IMG/VR virus record: IMGVR_UViG_3300042484_001840
Coordinates: 1 to 64,000 of that record
Source: a virus
Reading direction: 5' to 3' (one strand)
DNA length: 64,000 nt
Under the pieces are notes generated by a model that was not told the origin of the DNA, searched no databases, and saw only the letters and a list, made by a program, of their open reading frames with translations. Both the position numbers and the translations under genes were made by a program. Positions 32,751-41,219 of the stretch are shown here, one piece after another (within the stretch, counting starts at the first letter, position 1; every line of letters begins with the position of its first letter).

Positions 32751-32930
32751 GTGAAAAATTTTCTGTCAAAATTTAAAGGCAAACCATGGCGCACAATGGC
32801 TGCGGACACTTTAATGATAACATTTATAGTGCTTACAAGTATTGGAGCATACATGATAGCACCGCCAGTTGGACTAATTACTGGTGGGGTATGTTGTGGC
32901 TTATACGGCTTTCTTTTGGGGTCTGAATAA
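32751..32930 (+). CDS. Small two-helix membrane protein
   Basis: A GTG at 32751 is chosen because AGAGG lies five bases upstream (32741-32745), giving 59 residues. A basic N-terminus (VKNFLSKFKGKPWR) is followed by two hydrophobic segments, LMITFIVLTSIGAYMIA and VGLITGGVCCGLYGFLLG. This resembles small holin-like or membrane-anchoring phage proteins. It is the first gene of the plus-strand head unit and ends two bases before the portal ATG. A lysis role is possible but the window has other holin candidates at 60185 and 63624. Confidence 0.65.
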   Translation: MKNFLSKFKGKPWRTMAADTLMITFIVLTSIGAYMIAPPVGLITGGVCCGLYGFLLGSE

Positions 32931-32932
32931 AT

Positions 32933-35203
32933 ATGGCTTGGAATTCACGAAACACCAAGGGACTAAATTCATCTGAATCAAAGGCTGCCTCGCTCGGCCC
33001 TGGCGCTCCTGTTGCACAAAACCCCTCAATGGCTGGTAGGGGTTATAAGGATTCTTGGGATATTGAGCGTGCGTACCGAGAGGGTATGCAGAAAGTAACT
33101 TGGGTTTCGCGTTGTATTGATGCAATCTCAGGTAACCAAGCACGGCTTCCAGTCATTCTGCGAAAAGACAATAGTCCTAGTGGTGAAATTTTTACAAAAA
33201 AACATGAAATTTTAACCCTTCTTAATACAAAAGCAAATATTGGCGAAAACTCATTTATTTTTAGGTATCGTTTATCTAGCCAACTTTTAATGTCAAGCCG
33301 TGGCGTTTTCATTGAAAAGATCCGCGGTCGCGATGGACGGTTAATCGCACTCAACTTACTCCCACCGCAACACACTTCCCCGATCCCAGACGCTAAGAAG
33401 TTTGTCTCTGGGTATGAAGTAATGATGCCAAATGGTGGAAAGATCATTATTCCTCCAGACGATGTGACATGGATTCGTCGCCCGCATCCTCTTGACCCTT
33501 ATTTGTCAATGACACCAATGGAATCCGCTGGTATCGCCATTGAAGTAGAAAACTTAGCAAAGTTATACAACCGAAACTTCCTGCTTAATGACGGTAGACC
33601 AGGTGGTCTTTTGGTTCTTCGTTCGGAAATTGACGATGACGACAAAGATGAATTGCGAAGTCGTTTTCGTGGAAATATTAACAAGACTGGTTCAATTACG
33701 GTCATCTCATCTGATGATGGCGCTGACTATATTGACACCTCGTCTAGCCCGCGTGATGCCAGTTACATTGAAATGCGCCAGATAACCAAGGAAGAAATTC
33801 TTGCCGCATTTGGTGTTCCAGAATCTGTTATTGGAAACGCCGCTGGACGAACTTTTAATAATGCCGCTGAGGAACTTCGCGTTTTCTGGATGGAAACAAT
33901 GATGCCTCACCTTGAGCAAATTGCTCGGGCATTAGATGAATTAGACGAAGAATACTATATTGACTTTGAAACTGGGAATATCCCAATTCTAATTATTGCT
34001 AAGCAAGAGCGTGAGCGATATAGCAAAGATGAATTCCAAACTGGTCTTATTAGTATTAATGAATATCGGACCGCCACTGGACGAAAGACCGTAGAGTCAG
34101 ATATTGCCGACAGTCTCCTCCTGTCTCCGAACCTTGCCCCAGTTGCAAATACAGAGAAGCCTTTTGATGCCGCTCAGGTTCAACCTGTTGATATGGCTGG
34201 TGGTCAACCTGGTGCCCAACCTGGTGCCCCTGCTGGTCCTCCAGGCTTACCTATGCTCGGTTCTGAGCCACCGCCAGAAGGAGAGCCAGCCGTGGGCGAG
34301 GCGACTCCAGTGGGCGAACCAGGTCCAACTGACCAGATTGCACCAGGTGCATCGCCGGGGCAAGAAATTGAAGGAATTGCACCTGTTGCCAACGCGGCAC
34401 CGGGTCAACTTTCCGCTCGTCATGGAAGATTTGAAGTCAAAACAGAGAATCAAGCACTTGATGCTTGGGATGTCAAGGCTGAGCAAACCACAGAACGATG
34501 GTCAGAAATTCTTGATCGTAACTTAGAGCGTTATTTTGAAAGACAACAAAGGGTTGTTCTAGAGAAGGCTCTTGGTGCAAAGGCGCGCAAGTTGATGAGT
34601 TCTCGTGAATTGAAGACAGAGGATGTTTTTGATACCCCTGTCTGGAATAGGCAAATTGCCGACGACCTTGGTCCTGTCTATTTGGCAATTCTCCAAGATG
34701 CTTCTGAAATTTCACTAGGCGACTCTCAAAGTAGTAAAGAATTAGATGAGCAACTGGTCAAAGAGTACATTGCACAGCAAGTTGAGCGAACACAAAAGGT
34801 CAACGACACGACCAAAGAGGAAATTGCGGCGGCTTTATTAGTTGCCATGGCAATTGCCAACGAGGACGAATCTGACAGAATGAGCCTATTACGGGCAGCC
34901 TTAGCCGCTATTTTCGCTAATTTACTTGGCAAGCGTCGTCGCGTCATTGCTGAGCATGAGGCTTCTTCGGCTTTTAACGCTGGTACTTACTTTGCTGGTA
35001 AGCAGTTGGGTAAGTCTTCAAAAACTTGGATTACTCGCCGTGACCAGAAGGTTAGGTCTGAGCACACAATTCTTCATGGCAAGAGTATTCCCCTTGGAGA
35101 AGGTTTCATGGAGGATGGCGCTTTATTGAGGTTCCCTGGTGACCCTACCGCTCCGCTTCATTTGACTATCAACTGCCGATGCAGACTGAAATTCAATAAC
35201 TGA
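32933..35203 (+). CDS. Portal protein fused to MuF-like minor head protein
   Basis: This 756-residue fusion has residues about 35-400 as a HK97/phage-type portal: SRCIDAISGNQARLPVIL, YRLSSQLLMSSRGVFIEKIRG, NLLPPQHTSPIPD, DDVTWIRRPHPLDPYLSMTP, LAKLYNRNFLLNDGRPGGLLV and EILAAFGVPESVIGNAAGRTF. A Pro/Gly/Ala/Glu-rich linker follows (about 405-490). The C-terminus is MuF-like: helices with KRRRVIAEHEASSAFNAG, TWITRRDQKVRSEHTILHGK and the closing NCRCRL, the usual end of MuF/SPP1 gp7-like domains. Fused portal-MuF proteins place a minor head protein at the portal vertex for packaging or ejection. Divergent from terminase; preceded by a small membrane protein. Confidence 0.9.
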   Translation: MAWNSRNTKGLNSSESKAASLGPGAPVAQNPSMAGRGYKDSWDIERAYREGMQKVTWVSRCIDAISGNQARLPVILRKDNSPSGEIFTKKHEILTLLNTKANIGENSFIFRYRLSSQLLMSSRGVFIEKIRGRDGRLIALNLLPPQHTSPIPDAKKFVSGYEVMMPNGGKIIIPPDDVTWIRRPHPLDPYLSMTPMESAGIAIEVENLAKLYNRNFLLNDGRPGGLLVLRSEIDDDDKDELRSRFRGNINKTGSITVISSDDGADYIDTSSSPRDASYIEMRQITKEEILAAFGVPESVIGNAAGRTFNNAAEELRVFWMETMMPHLEQIARALDELDEEYYIDFETGNIPILIIAKQERERYSKDEFQTGLISINEYRTATGRKTVESDIADSLLLSPNLAPVANTEKPFDAAQVQPVDMAGGQPGAQPGAPAGPPGLPMLGSEPPPEGEPAVGEATPVGEPGPTDQIAPGASPGQEIEGIAPVANAAPGQLSARHGRFEVKTENQALDAWDVKAEQTTERWSEILDRNLERYFERQQRVVLEKALGAKARKLMSSRELKTEDVFDTPVWNRQIADDLGPVYLAILQDASEISLGDSQSSKELDEQLVKEYIAQQVERTQKVNDTTKEEIAAALLVAMAIANEDESDRMSLLRAALAAIFANLLGKRRRVIAEHEASSAFNAGTYFAGKQLGKSSKTWITRRDQKVRSEHTILHGKSIPLGEGFMEDGALLRFPGDPTAPLHLTINCRCRLKFNN

Positions 35204-35235
35204 CTTTACTGAAAGTCGTACTTTACTGAAAGTAC
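35202..35235 (+). promoter_or_regulatory. Two abutting inverted repeats after the portal gene
   Basis: GACTTT-ACTG-AAAGTC (35202-35217) and GTACTTT-ACTG-AAAGTAC (35218-35235) are adjacent inverted repeats sharing the 14-base core ACTTTACTGAAAGT. The first begins within the portal stop codon. There is no U-run, so they are not typical terminators. They lie 62-95 bases before the prohead protease ATG and could be protein-binding sites or mRNA processing hairpins. Confidence 0.5.
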
Positions 35236-35296
35236 CTTCCACTAGCAGTACCCCTATTGCGTTTATGATTAGTGTGTTAGTTACATGAGGTGAAAA

Positions 35297-36982
35297 ATGC
35301 CTGTACAAGAAGCAATAGAATTCAAAGCAATGCCTGGTCAAATTGGTATTGACGAGGCTAAAGGCATCGTTGAATGCTTCGTTGCTGGTGTTGGCAACAA
35401 GGACAGCGTTGGCGATATTGTTCTTTCTGGTGCCTTTACTGAAAGTCTGAAGCGACGCAAGCCACGAGTCGTTTGGGGTCACGACTGGAATCACCCAATT
35501 GGCAAAGTTCTAGAAATTTACGAAGTACCTGCTAATGACCCTCGTTTGCCCGCAAAAATGAAGCGCGCTGGAATTGGTGGTCTTTATGCTCGCGTTCAGT
35601 TTAATTTAAAGGCAGATAAAGGTCGCGAGGCGTTTGCCAATGTCGCGTTCTATGGCGAGGACCAAGAATGGTCAATCGGCTACAAAACTTTAGATGCTAT
35701 TTACGATAATGGTCGCCAAGCAAATCTACTTCGTGAAGTAGAACTATATGAAGTAAGCCCTGTATTGCACGGAGCAAACCAACTGACGGGCACTATTTCT
35801 ATTAAAGCAGCAAAAAAAGACGAGCCAGTAAACTCTTTTGGAAAATCAAAATGGGTGATGTTTGATCGTGAATTTGCAAGTCGCCTGAAAAAGGATTATC
35901 CACAAATTTGGGCGCTTGGTGGAAACATCAAGGGCAATGATCAGTATCGCATATTGACACAGATTGCCGAAGCGGGTGGAGTTGCCAAAAATCAGGCACA
36001 GACAAATGCATTAGAATTGCGTGAAGCATGGGTGGCGCGTCATGCAGGAGATTTCCGACTACCTGGCGTAATTGCTCAAATCAAGTGGTTAGCAGTGGGT
36101 AGTCGCGGTGAAGACCACATGAAAAATGTAGTCCGTGAAGCGATGCAAAAGCAAGATGCCAAAATGAAGGAAAAGACATTCCCAGCAGGGGAAATGGACG
36201 AAGAAGAAATGCCAAAAGGCATGGTAGGTCGTCAAATGGGGATGGCTCGCGCTTTGGCGATGGAACTTGGGAATAGGTTTGGTGGTCCTGCTAAAATTCG
36301 CCATGCTGATTCAAATATGGTTGTTTTTGACCACATCATGAATGGCGTTCCAAGCACCATGCGTGTTGCTTTCCATTTTGACGGTGAACGGTTTATGTTC
36401 GGTAAACCAGACCGCGTAAAGCCTACTGTCGTGTATATGCCAGAAAACGAAGATGAGGAATACTCCAAGCCTTCAAAGCCAATGATGAAACCAACTAATG
36501 CTGGCAATGTTTACGACGATCAGTACGAAGATGAGGATAAGCCCGTCTGGATGAAGCCCAAGGCTTGCGGTTGTGGCGGGAAAACTAATGCGTCTTCAGA
36601 AATTGATGATGCATTTGACAGTTTCAAATCTCTTTTTTCTGAAGAGGTCAAGGCTGGTCGCGCTATCAGTTCTGGCAATCTTGAAAAATTGATGCAGGCT
36701 ATTGAATTGATTCGTGGTGTTGTAGCAGGTGGCGGGCGAGCCGAAATTGAAATGAAAGATCCAAGCGCCAACATCTCAACTAACATTGAAGACTTGTTTG
36801 GAGTTAAGCAATTACTTGACCCAGTTTTTGAATACCATAATTTAAAAACACTCGCAACCGAGACTGGTATTGAAATAAAGGGTATAGTTTCAAGTAGTGC
36901 AATGAGCGCCATCAACACGGCGCTTAGTGTTTCTGATTATGATGCTGAATTAGTAGTGGAAAATAATTACACCGATAACTGA
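35297..36982 (+). CDS. Prohead protease (S78) with C-terminal scaffold-like extension
   Basis: This 561-residue protein has an N-terminal roughly 180 residues forming a HK97-type prohead protease: DSVGDIVLSGAFTESL, VVWGHDWNHPIGK (H62, with H66 nearby) and EDQEWSIGYK (nucleophile S126), ending with VELYEVSPVLHGANQLT. A second conserved segment (about 190-270; YRILTQIAEAGG, LREAWVARHAGDFRLPGVIAQIKWLAVGSRG) is known from other phage protease-region proteins. The remainder is acidic and helical, with a CGCGG cluster (KPKACGCGGK), and probably acts as scaffold. The protease matures capsid and possibly the large proteins encoded downstream. Ribosome site GAGGTGAAAA precedes the ATG. Confidence 0.88.
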   Translation: MPVQEAIEFKAMPGQIGIDEAKGIVECFVAGVGNKDSVGDIVLSGAFTESLKRRKPRVVWGHDWNHPIGKVLEIYEVPANDPRLPAKMKRAGIGGLYARVQFNLKADKGREAFANVAFYGEDQEWSIGYKTLDAIYDNGRQANLLREVELYEVSPVLHGANQLTGTISIKAAKKDEPVNSFGKSKWVMFDREFASRLKKDYPQIWALGGNIKGNDQYRILTQIAEAGGVAKNQAQTNALELREAWVARHAGDFRLPGVIAQIKWLAVGSRGEDHMKNVVREAMQKQDAKMKEKTFPAGEMDEEEMPKGMVGRQMGMARALAMELGNRFGGPAKIRHADSNMVVFDHIMNGVPSTMRVAFHFDGERFMFGKPDRVKPTVVYMPENEDEEYSKPSKPMMKPTNAGNVYDDQYEDEDKPVWMKPKACGCGGKTNASSEIDDAFDSFKSLFSEEVKAGRAISSGNLEKLMQAIELIRGVVAGGGRAEIEMKDPSANISTNIEDLFGVKQLLDPVFEYHNLKTLATETGIEIKGIVSSSAMSAINTALSVSDYDAELVVENNYTDN

Positions 36983-36996
36983 TTCAGGAAAGTAAT

Positions 36997-38622
36997 ATGG
37001 ACACAGAAAAATCTTTAGTAAAAATAACAACCAAGTATCACTGCATGGTTTCTGGAAAGAAACAAATGGAACCATGCGACGGATGCACCAACCCACAAGG
37101 CTGTCTTTCAAAAGCCATGCAATACAAGGAGAATGAAGAAATGGACGAACTCAACGAAAAGGCTATCGTCAAACTAGATGCAGACGGTGCTGTCGTAAAG
37201 TGCGCCAAGGGTCTTGAGGCTGCTGAATGTGGCTATAAGGCTGGAGCAAAAGTTTGTGGTGCTTGTGGTGCAATGGCATCAATGACCAAGGCTGACATGA
37301 TGCCAGATGCCGAAGAAGACGAAGAAGAAGAAATGTCGGATGACGACACTTCAATGATGCCCGATAAGAAGAAAAAGGGTGGCATGGGTGGCTACGCAAT
37401 GGGCGAAGATGACGAGGAAGAAATGATTCCCGCAAAGAAGAAGGGCGGGATGGGCGAGTATTCCGAAGATGACGAAGAAGAAGTCATGCCCGCAAAGAAG
37501 CGCGGTATGCCGATGGTGGATGCGGAAATGGCTGACGACGAAGAAATGATGCCTACTCCGAAAAAGAAGAAGCCAATGATGATGGTTGAAGACGAAGAGG
37601 AAATGCCTGAAGACGAAGAAATGGGCAAGACTTGGATGATGAAGCCAAGCAAGCGTTCGCGCATGATGGCAATGAAGTCACTTGAAGTTAAGTCTGAAAA
37701 TGACGATGTTTACATGTGTCAGTTGGAACGCAAGTCATACCCGTCAGCAAGTCAGATTTGCGAGAACTGCCCTGGTGGATGCCAGACAGAAGGCGGCATG
37801 CCTGGTTTGTTGGATGTTGAAGGCGTTGGTCTTGGCATTATCGGCGGAAAAGTACTTGACTCTGGTTACTCGTTTGACGACGACCTTTTTGTTGTTCAAC
37901 TTCAGGCAAAAGATGGCAATACATGGGAAATGATTGCCGATGGTCAAAGTGGTGAAATGTTGCGCATGGAGCGCATTAAGACACCAGACTTTGGCATTGA
38001 AGGCAAGTCGGCATTTGATGAAGAAACTGCTTCAGACTTTGGAATCGTTTCAGCATCAGAAGCAGTTGAGATTGCATTGAAGTCGCTTGAAGCAGAATTT
38101 GATGTAGTTGGCGATGTCGTTTCAACTGACTCGGATGTATTCCTCGGTCATGATGTCTACTCAATTGAAGTGGATGCAATGAATGGCAAGTCATACGATG
38201 TCTATGTTTCGCTTGATGGACAGTTTGTTGGTCTTGACGAGTGGACTGCCGATGAAGCAGAAGAAATTGAAGCAGAGGCTGCTGAAATTGCACTGAAGCG
38301 TGCATACGACGAAGAGTCACGCACAGACATGGCTAAGGGCGGTATGGCAATGCCTGACGGCTCATACCCAATCAAGGATGTTGCTGACCTTCGTAATGCA
38401 ATTCAGGCATACGGACGAGCCAAGGACAAGGAAGCAACCAAGGCACACATCATTAAGCGTGCAATGGCTTTGGGTTCGGAAGATTTGATTCCTGAGAATT
38501 GGGTTCCGAAAGATGTTGCTGACAAGTTCTCTAGCGAAAAATCTGAAGACAATCAATTTATGGCATCTTTGATGGAATTTGAACTTCTCGCACAAGAAGA
38601 GAATCTTAAAGACATTCTCTAA
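36997..38622 (+). CDS. Cys-rich acidic protein with PepSY-like and DUF6582-like regions
   Basis: This 541-residue protein has N-terminal Cys motifs (YHCMVSGKKQMEPCDGCTNP; later CGACG), then a Met/Glu/Asp- and Lys-block region (about 100-215; KKKKGGMGGY, EDDEEEMIPAKKKGG repeats), then another Cys group (MCQLERKSYPSASQICENC). Residues about 265-430 contain two segments (DGNTWEMIADGQSGEMLRME, NGKSYDVYVSLDGQFVGLDE) that look like PepSY folds, which in other proteins inhibit peptidases. Residues about 454-505 (DGSYPIKDVADLRNAIQAYG...IKRAMALGSEDLIPENW) match a short module common in phage head proteins. It lies 14 bases after the protease-scaffold gene, so a scaffold or protease-regulating role is inferred. 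Confidence 0.72.
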   Translation: MDTEKSLVKITTKYHCMVSGKKQMEPCDGCTNPQGCLSKAMQYKENEEMDELNEKAIVKLDADGAVVKCAKGLEAAECGYKAGAKVCGACGAMASMTKADMMPDAEEDEEEEMSDDDTSMMPDKKKKGGMGGYAMGEDDEEEMIPAKKKGGMGEYSEDDEEEVMPAKKRGMPMVDAEMADDEEMMPTPKKKKPMMMVEDEEEMPEDEEMGKTWMMKPSKRSRMMAMKSLEVKSENDDVYMCQLERKSYPSASQICENCPGGCQTEGGMPGLLDVEGVGLGIIGGKVLDSGYSFDDDLFVVQLQAKDGNTWEMIADGQSGEMLRMERIKTPDFGIEGKSAFDEETASDFGIVSASEAVEIALKSLEAEFDVVGDVVSTDSDVFLGHDVYSIEVDAMNGKSYDVYVSLDGQFVGLDEWTADEAEEIEAEAAEIALKRAYDEESRTDMAKGGMAMPDGSYPIKDVADLRNAIQAYGRAKDKEATKAHIIKRAMALGSEDLIPENWVPKDVADKFSSEKSEDNQFMASLMEFELLAQEENLKDIL

Positions 38623-38652
38623 TTACGAATTCCAATTAAAAAGGAGTCATTC

Positions 38653-39276
38653 GTGTCGTTTGATTTTTCAAAAGTTAACGGTGTCCAAGTAAAATTAGCA
38701 GTATCTCCTGATGCTATTCCTCAAGAACGCATCACTGGGGATATTCTTAAAGGACGCGGACCCCGACGAGGAAACCTAGAACGCTTACTTCGTTATTGGC
38801 GACCCATTATGCGCAAGCCTGGTGGATTTCGCCGTTGTAAAGTCATTTTGGCAGACCATCCCGAATTATTCCCATTGAATAACATTTGCGCTTGGCTTCA
38901 TCATGAGACTACTGGCTTATGGCCAAACGAGGGATGCCATCACCCTGGTATGAAAAATTGCCGTAAGAAAATTCAAGGTGTCGTTAGAGGTTCAGTTATT
39001 AGCGATAATGAATTTGCTCAGCGTCTTTCACGGCTTCGTGGCGATGGAAAGTCTCTTGACTCCATGGATGGTTACGATTCTGAAGTTGTAACTGAATCAG
39101 ACTTTAATCACGCAAAAACTGTCCTTGATGATTTTATTGAAATGGAAAATAAATTCATTATTTTTATTAATGATGATAATAATTGGCTTCACGAAGGTCA
39201 AGACGAAGATGGAAATTGGTCTCCGCATGATTGGATGAAGCCAGAAGGTCACGAAAAAGACTGCGGATGCGGGTGA
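38653..39276 (+). CDS. Head-region protein with Cys/His motifs, unknown function
   Basis: A GTG start at 38653 is supported by AAGGAG six bases upstream. The 207-residue protein contains RLLRYWRPIMRKPGGFRRCKVIL, LNNICAWLHHETTGLWPNEGCHHPGMKNCRKKIQG and ends HEKDCGCG. The central C-x-H-H...C-H-H...C arrangement could bind metal. The PGGFRRC segment is seen in other phage head-region proteins known to me only as conserved hypotheticals. The acidic second half is soluble. It lies between the PepSY-like protein and the kinase-like proteins in one operon. Confidence 0.65.
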   Translation: MSFDFSKVNGVQVKLAVSPDAIPQERITGDILKGRGPRRGNLERLLRYWRPIMRKPGGFRRCKVILADHPELFPLNNICAWLHHETTGLWPNEGCHHPGMKNCRKKIQGVVRGSVISDNEFAQRLSRLRGDGKSLDSMDGYDSEVVTESDFNHAKTVLDDFIEMENKFIIFINDDNNWLHEGQDEDGNWSPHDWMKPEGHEKDCGCG

Positions 39277-39281
39277 TTTAA

Positions 39282-41219
39282 TTGGAAGATAGTGACCGCA
39301 GGGAAAACCATCCTGACTGGGTTCAGGCACGGGTTAAATCATTTATTCAGGATACAAAAGTCGGCACTGTTCGTTCTGGTTCTGGCGTAGGGCAAGCACT
39401 ACAAGGCGCAGTTTCATATGTAACTCCTGGTGATGTTAGTGGTGTAACTAGCCCTGTTCGCTCTCGTCTTTACTCCGCCATTACTCCTGGTGGTCGTGGC
39501 TTGCGCCCTCGTGTCAATAGACCAAATGAGCGCGGATATCGTTGCCCTGAGGGATATCAGTTTGGTGGTCGCTTTACTGACTCCAAGTGGTCCACATGTG
39601 GACGACAGTTATTTGATATCCCATCACTATCACGAACTTTGCTTCAAATTGCCGATAACGCTATTCGTGTAGGGCGTGGTATTGGTTATCAAAATCCTGA
39701 CACAAACCCTCTTGGTGGTGCCGAAGTTACTGGCGGTTCATTGATTCAGAGCCGTATGGCAAATATTCCTCGTGTTAGTGCTTTTGACAAAAAGAAGCGT
39801 GATGATGGCTTAAAGGCGGCAATTGACGAGTTAGTCAATCCATTGGCTCCAGCGTCAATGATGATTCGGCGCGATGGTTTCCCAATGCAACCAGTCGTTT
39901 CTGCTGGAGAATTACGGAAAGTTCCAGACAATCGCAATATGGAAGGCGCAGTCTTTCTATTGTCTGCATCCAATATTGATTCTTTTGGTGGCGATGAATT
40001 GGGTTTATTGTCAAATACTGGCGTGAGCACTTTGATTTATGTTCTACCTAATGGTTCTACTGTTCGTATGGACAAAACCCGTGCGTTAACCGTAGGCGAA
40101 CGGCGCAAGTTGGGCAAGACTGTCAGTTCGGCATCCAAGATTGACAATAGTAATGATCCATTGGCTCGTCTAAAAATGGTCATTTCAGACTCTGGTGGCG
40201 GAATTTCTATCAACAAAGATTTTTCTAAAATTCGCAATGCTGAAGAAGTTGTTGATTCAGGCAAATTTAAAGGAAAGCCTCGCTGGGTTGCTGAAGCGTT
40301 TCGCAATAGTGGCAAAAAGCGTACTGTTTCTCCCCAGTCAATTGTTGATGATTCCAAGTTGGATTCCGAAACAGAAACTCAAGCAAGTAAAAATATTAAT
40401 GATATTGAAACTGCTATTGAACATATAAACAACGGTGGAAATCTTTCTGATATTAATCCCGCTATTTTGCCTCAGGCTATTCGTCGTGCAAAAGTTTATC
40501 GTCAAAAGAATATTGGATCTGGTCGTATTCTTTTTGAGCGTGCTGACGGCGGTGTTTCTTTTATAGAGGTTTCCAATGGAAAGCGCCTTGAGCATCTTGG
40601 TGCCCATTTTTCTGCCGCTATCGCTGAACATCTTGAATTACCTACTCCTAAAGTCCGCATCATGGGCGAAGGAGACAATCGCCCGTACCTCGTTCAAAAC
40701 ATTGATACTGTCGTGCCAAATGGCAAATTACAATCTATGAAGTTGACAGATATGCCCGCAAAAGACCTTGCTGGTATTTTTGTTTCTGATTACTTGACAG
40801 ATGTTCGCAAACGAAATCCTTCTACTGTTTCGGCTGTTTCTGCTGATGGTAAAGTTCGCGCAATTGCAACGATGAATACCCCCTCGTCGTTGGCTGGTTT
40901 ATCTGCTGAAGAAATGATCAAGCGTCGCTCCATTGTTATTGGCGATTGGGTAAAAGCAGATGGGAATAACATGATTAATGCCATCAAAAACCGCAATGAA
41001 GAAGTTCGTCGTCAAATTCTGGCTGTTTATGAAGATTTAATTCAACGAGCACGCGCTTTTAAATGGGATAGATACATTAAGCAACTACGGTTAGACGGTA
41101 AACTTTCTAGTGCAGAACAAAAGCATATGGATATTGTTAAATCTCTATATGACCAAAGACTAGACAATTTAGCCAAGTCTAAGGAATCTTTTGCTAATAT
41201 TTTGGAGTTAGGCAAATGA
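39282..41219 (+). CDS. Kinase-fold-like protein lacking catalytic residues, with CPxGxQFGG module
   Basis: This 645-residue protein is read from a TTG at 39282. Residues 88-106 hold CPEGYQFGGRFTD followed by a second Cys (C106), the module shared with the two large proteins downstream. A middle beta-rich region is unassigned. Residues about 375-560 align in pattern with the kinase-like domains downstream: lead-in helix IETAIEHINNGGNLSDINP, then FERADGGVSFIEVSNGKRLE, IAEHLELPTPKVRIMGEG, YLVQNIDTVVPN and IFVSDYLTDVRKRNPSTV. Here the DRHxxN motif is replaced by K510-R511-N512-PST and no IDxG follows, so it looks like a pseudokinase. Its stop overlaps the next start (ATGA). Confidence 0.7.
   Translation: MEDSDRRENHPDWVQARVKSFIQDTKVGTVRSGSGVGQALQGAVSYVTPGDVSGVTSPVRSRLYSAITPGGRGLRPRVNRPNERGYRCPEGYQFGGRFTDSKWSTCGRQLFDIPSLSRTLLQIADNAIRVGRGIGYQNPDTNPLGGAEVTGGSLIQSRMANIPRVSAFDKKKRDDGLKAAIDELVNPLAPASMMIRRDGFPMQPVVSAGELRKVPDNRNMEGAVFLLSASNIDSFGGDELGLLSNTGVSTLIYVLPNGSTVRMDKTRALTVGERRKLGKTVSSASKIDNSNDPLARLKMVISDSGGGISINKDFSKIRNAEEVVDSGKFKGKPRWVAEAFRNSGKKRTVSPQSIVDDSKLDSETETQASKNINDIETAIEHINNGGNLSDINPAILPQAIRRAKVYRQKNIGSGRILFERADGGVSFIEVSNGKRLEHLGAHFSAAIAEHLELPTPKVRIMGEGDNRPYLVQNIDTVVPNGKLQSMKLTDMPAKDLAGIFVSDYLTDVRKRNPSTVSAVSADGKVRAIATMNTPSSLAGLSAEEMIKRRSIVIGDWVKADGNNMINAIKNRNEEVRRQILAVYEDLIQRARAFKWDRYIKQLRLDGKLSSAEQKHMDIVKSLYDQRLDNLAKSKESFANILELGK

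Noticed and set aside
32693-32854. N-terminal extension of the terminase from upstream starts
   Set aside because: The extra 54 residues (for example ISTIN-like hydrophobic start) do not look like terminase and overlap the divergent gene; the ATG at 32692 has a plausible ribosome site.
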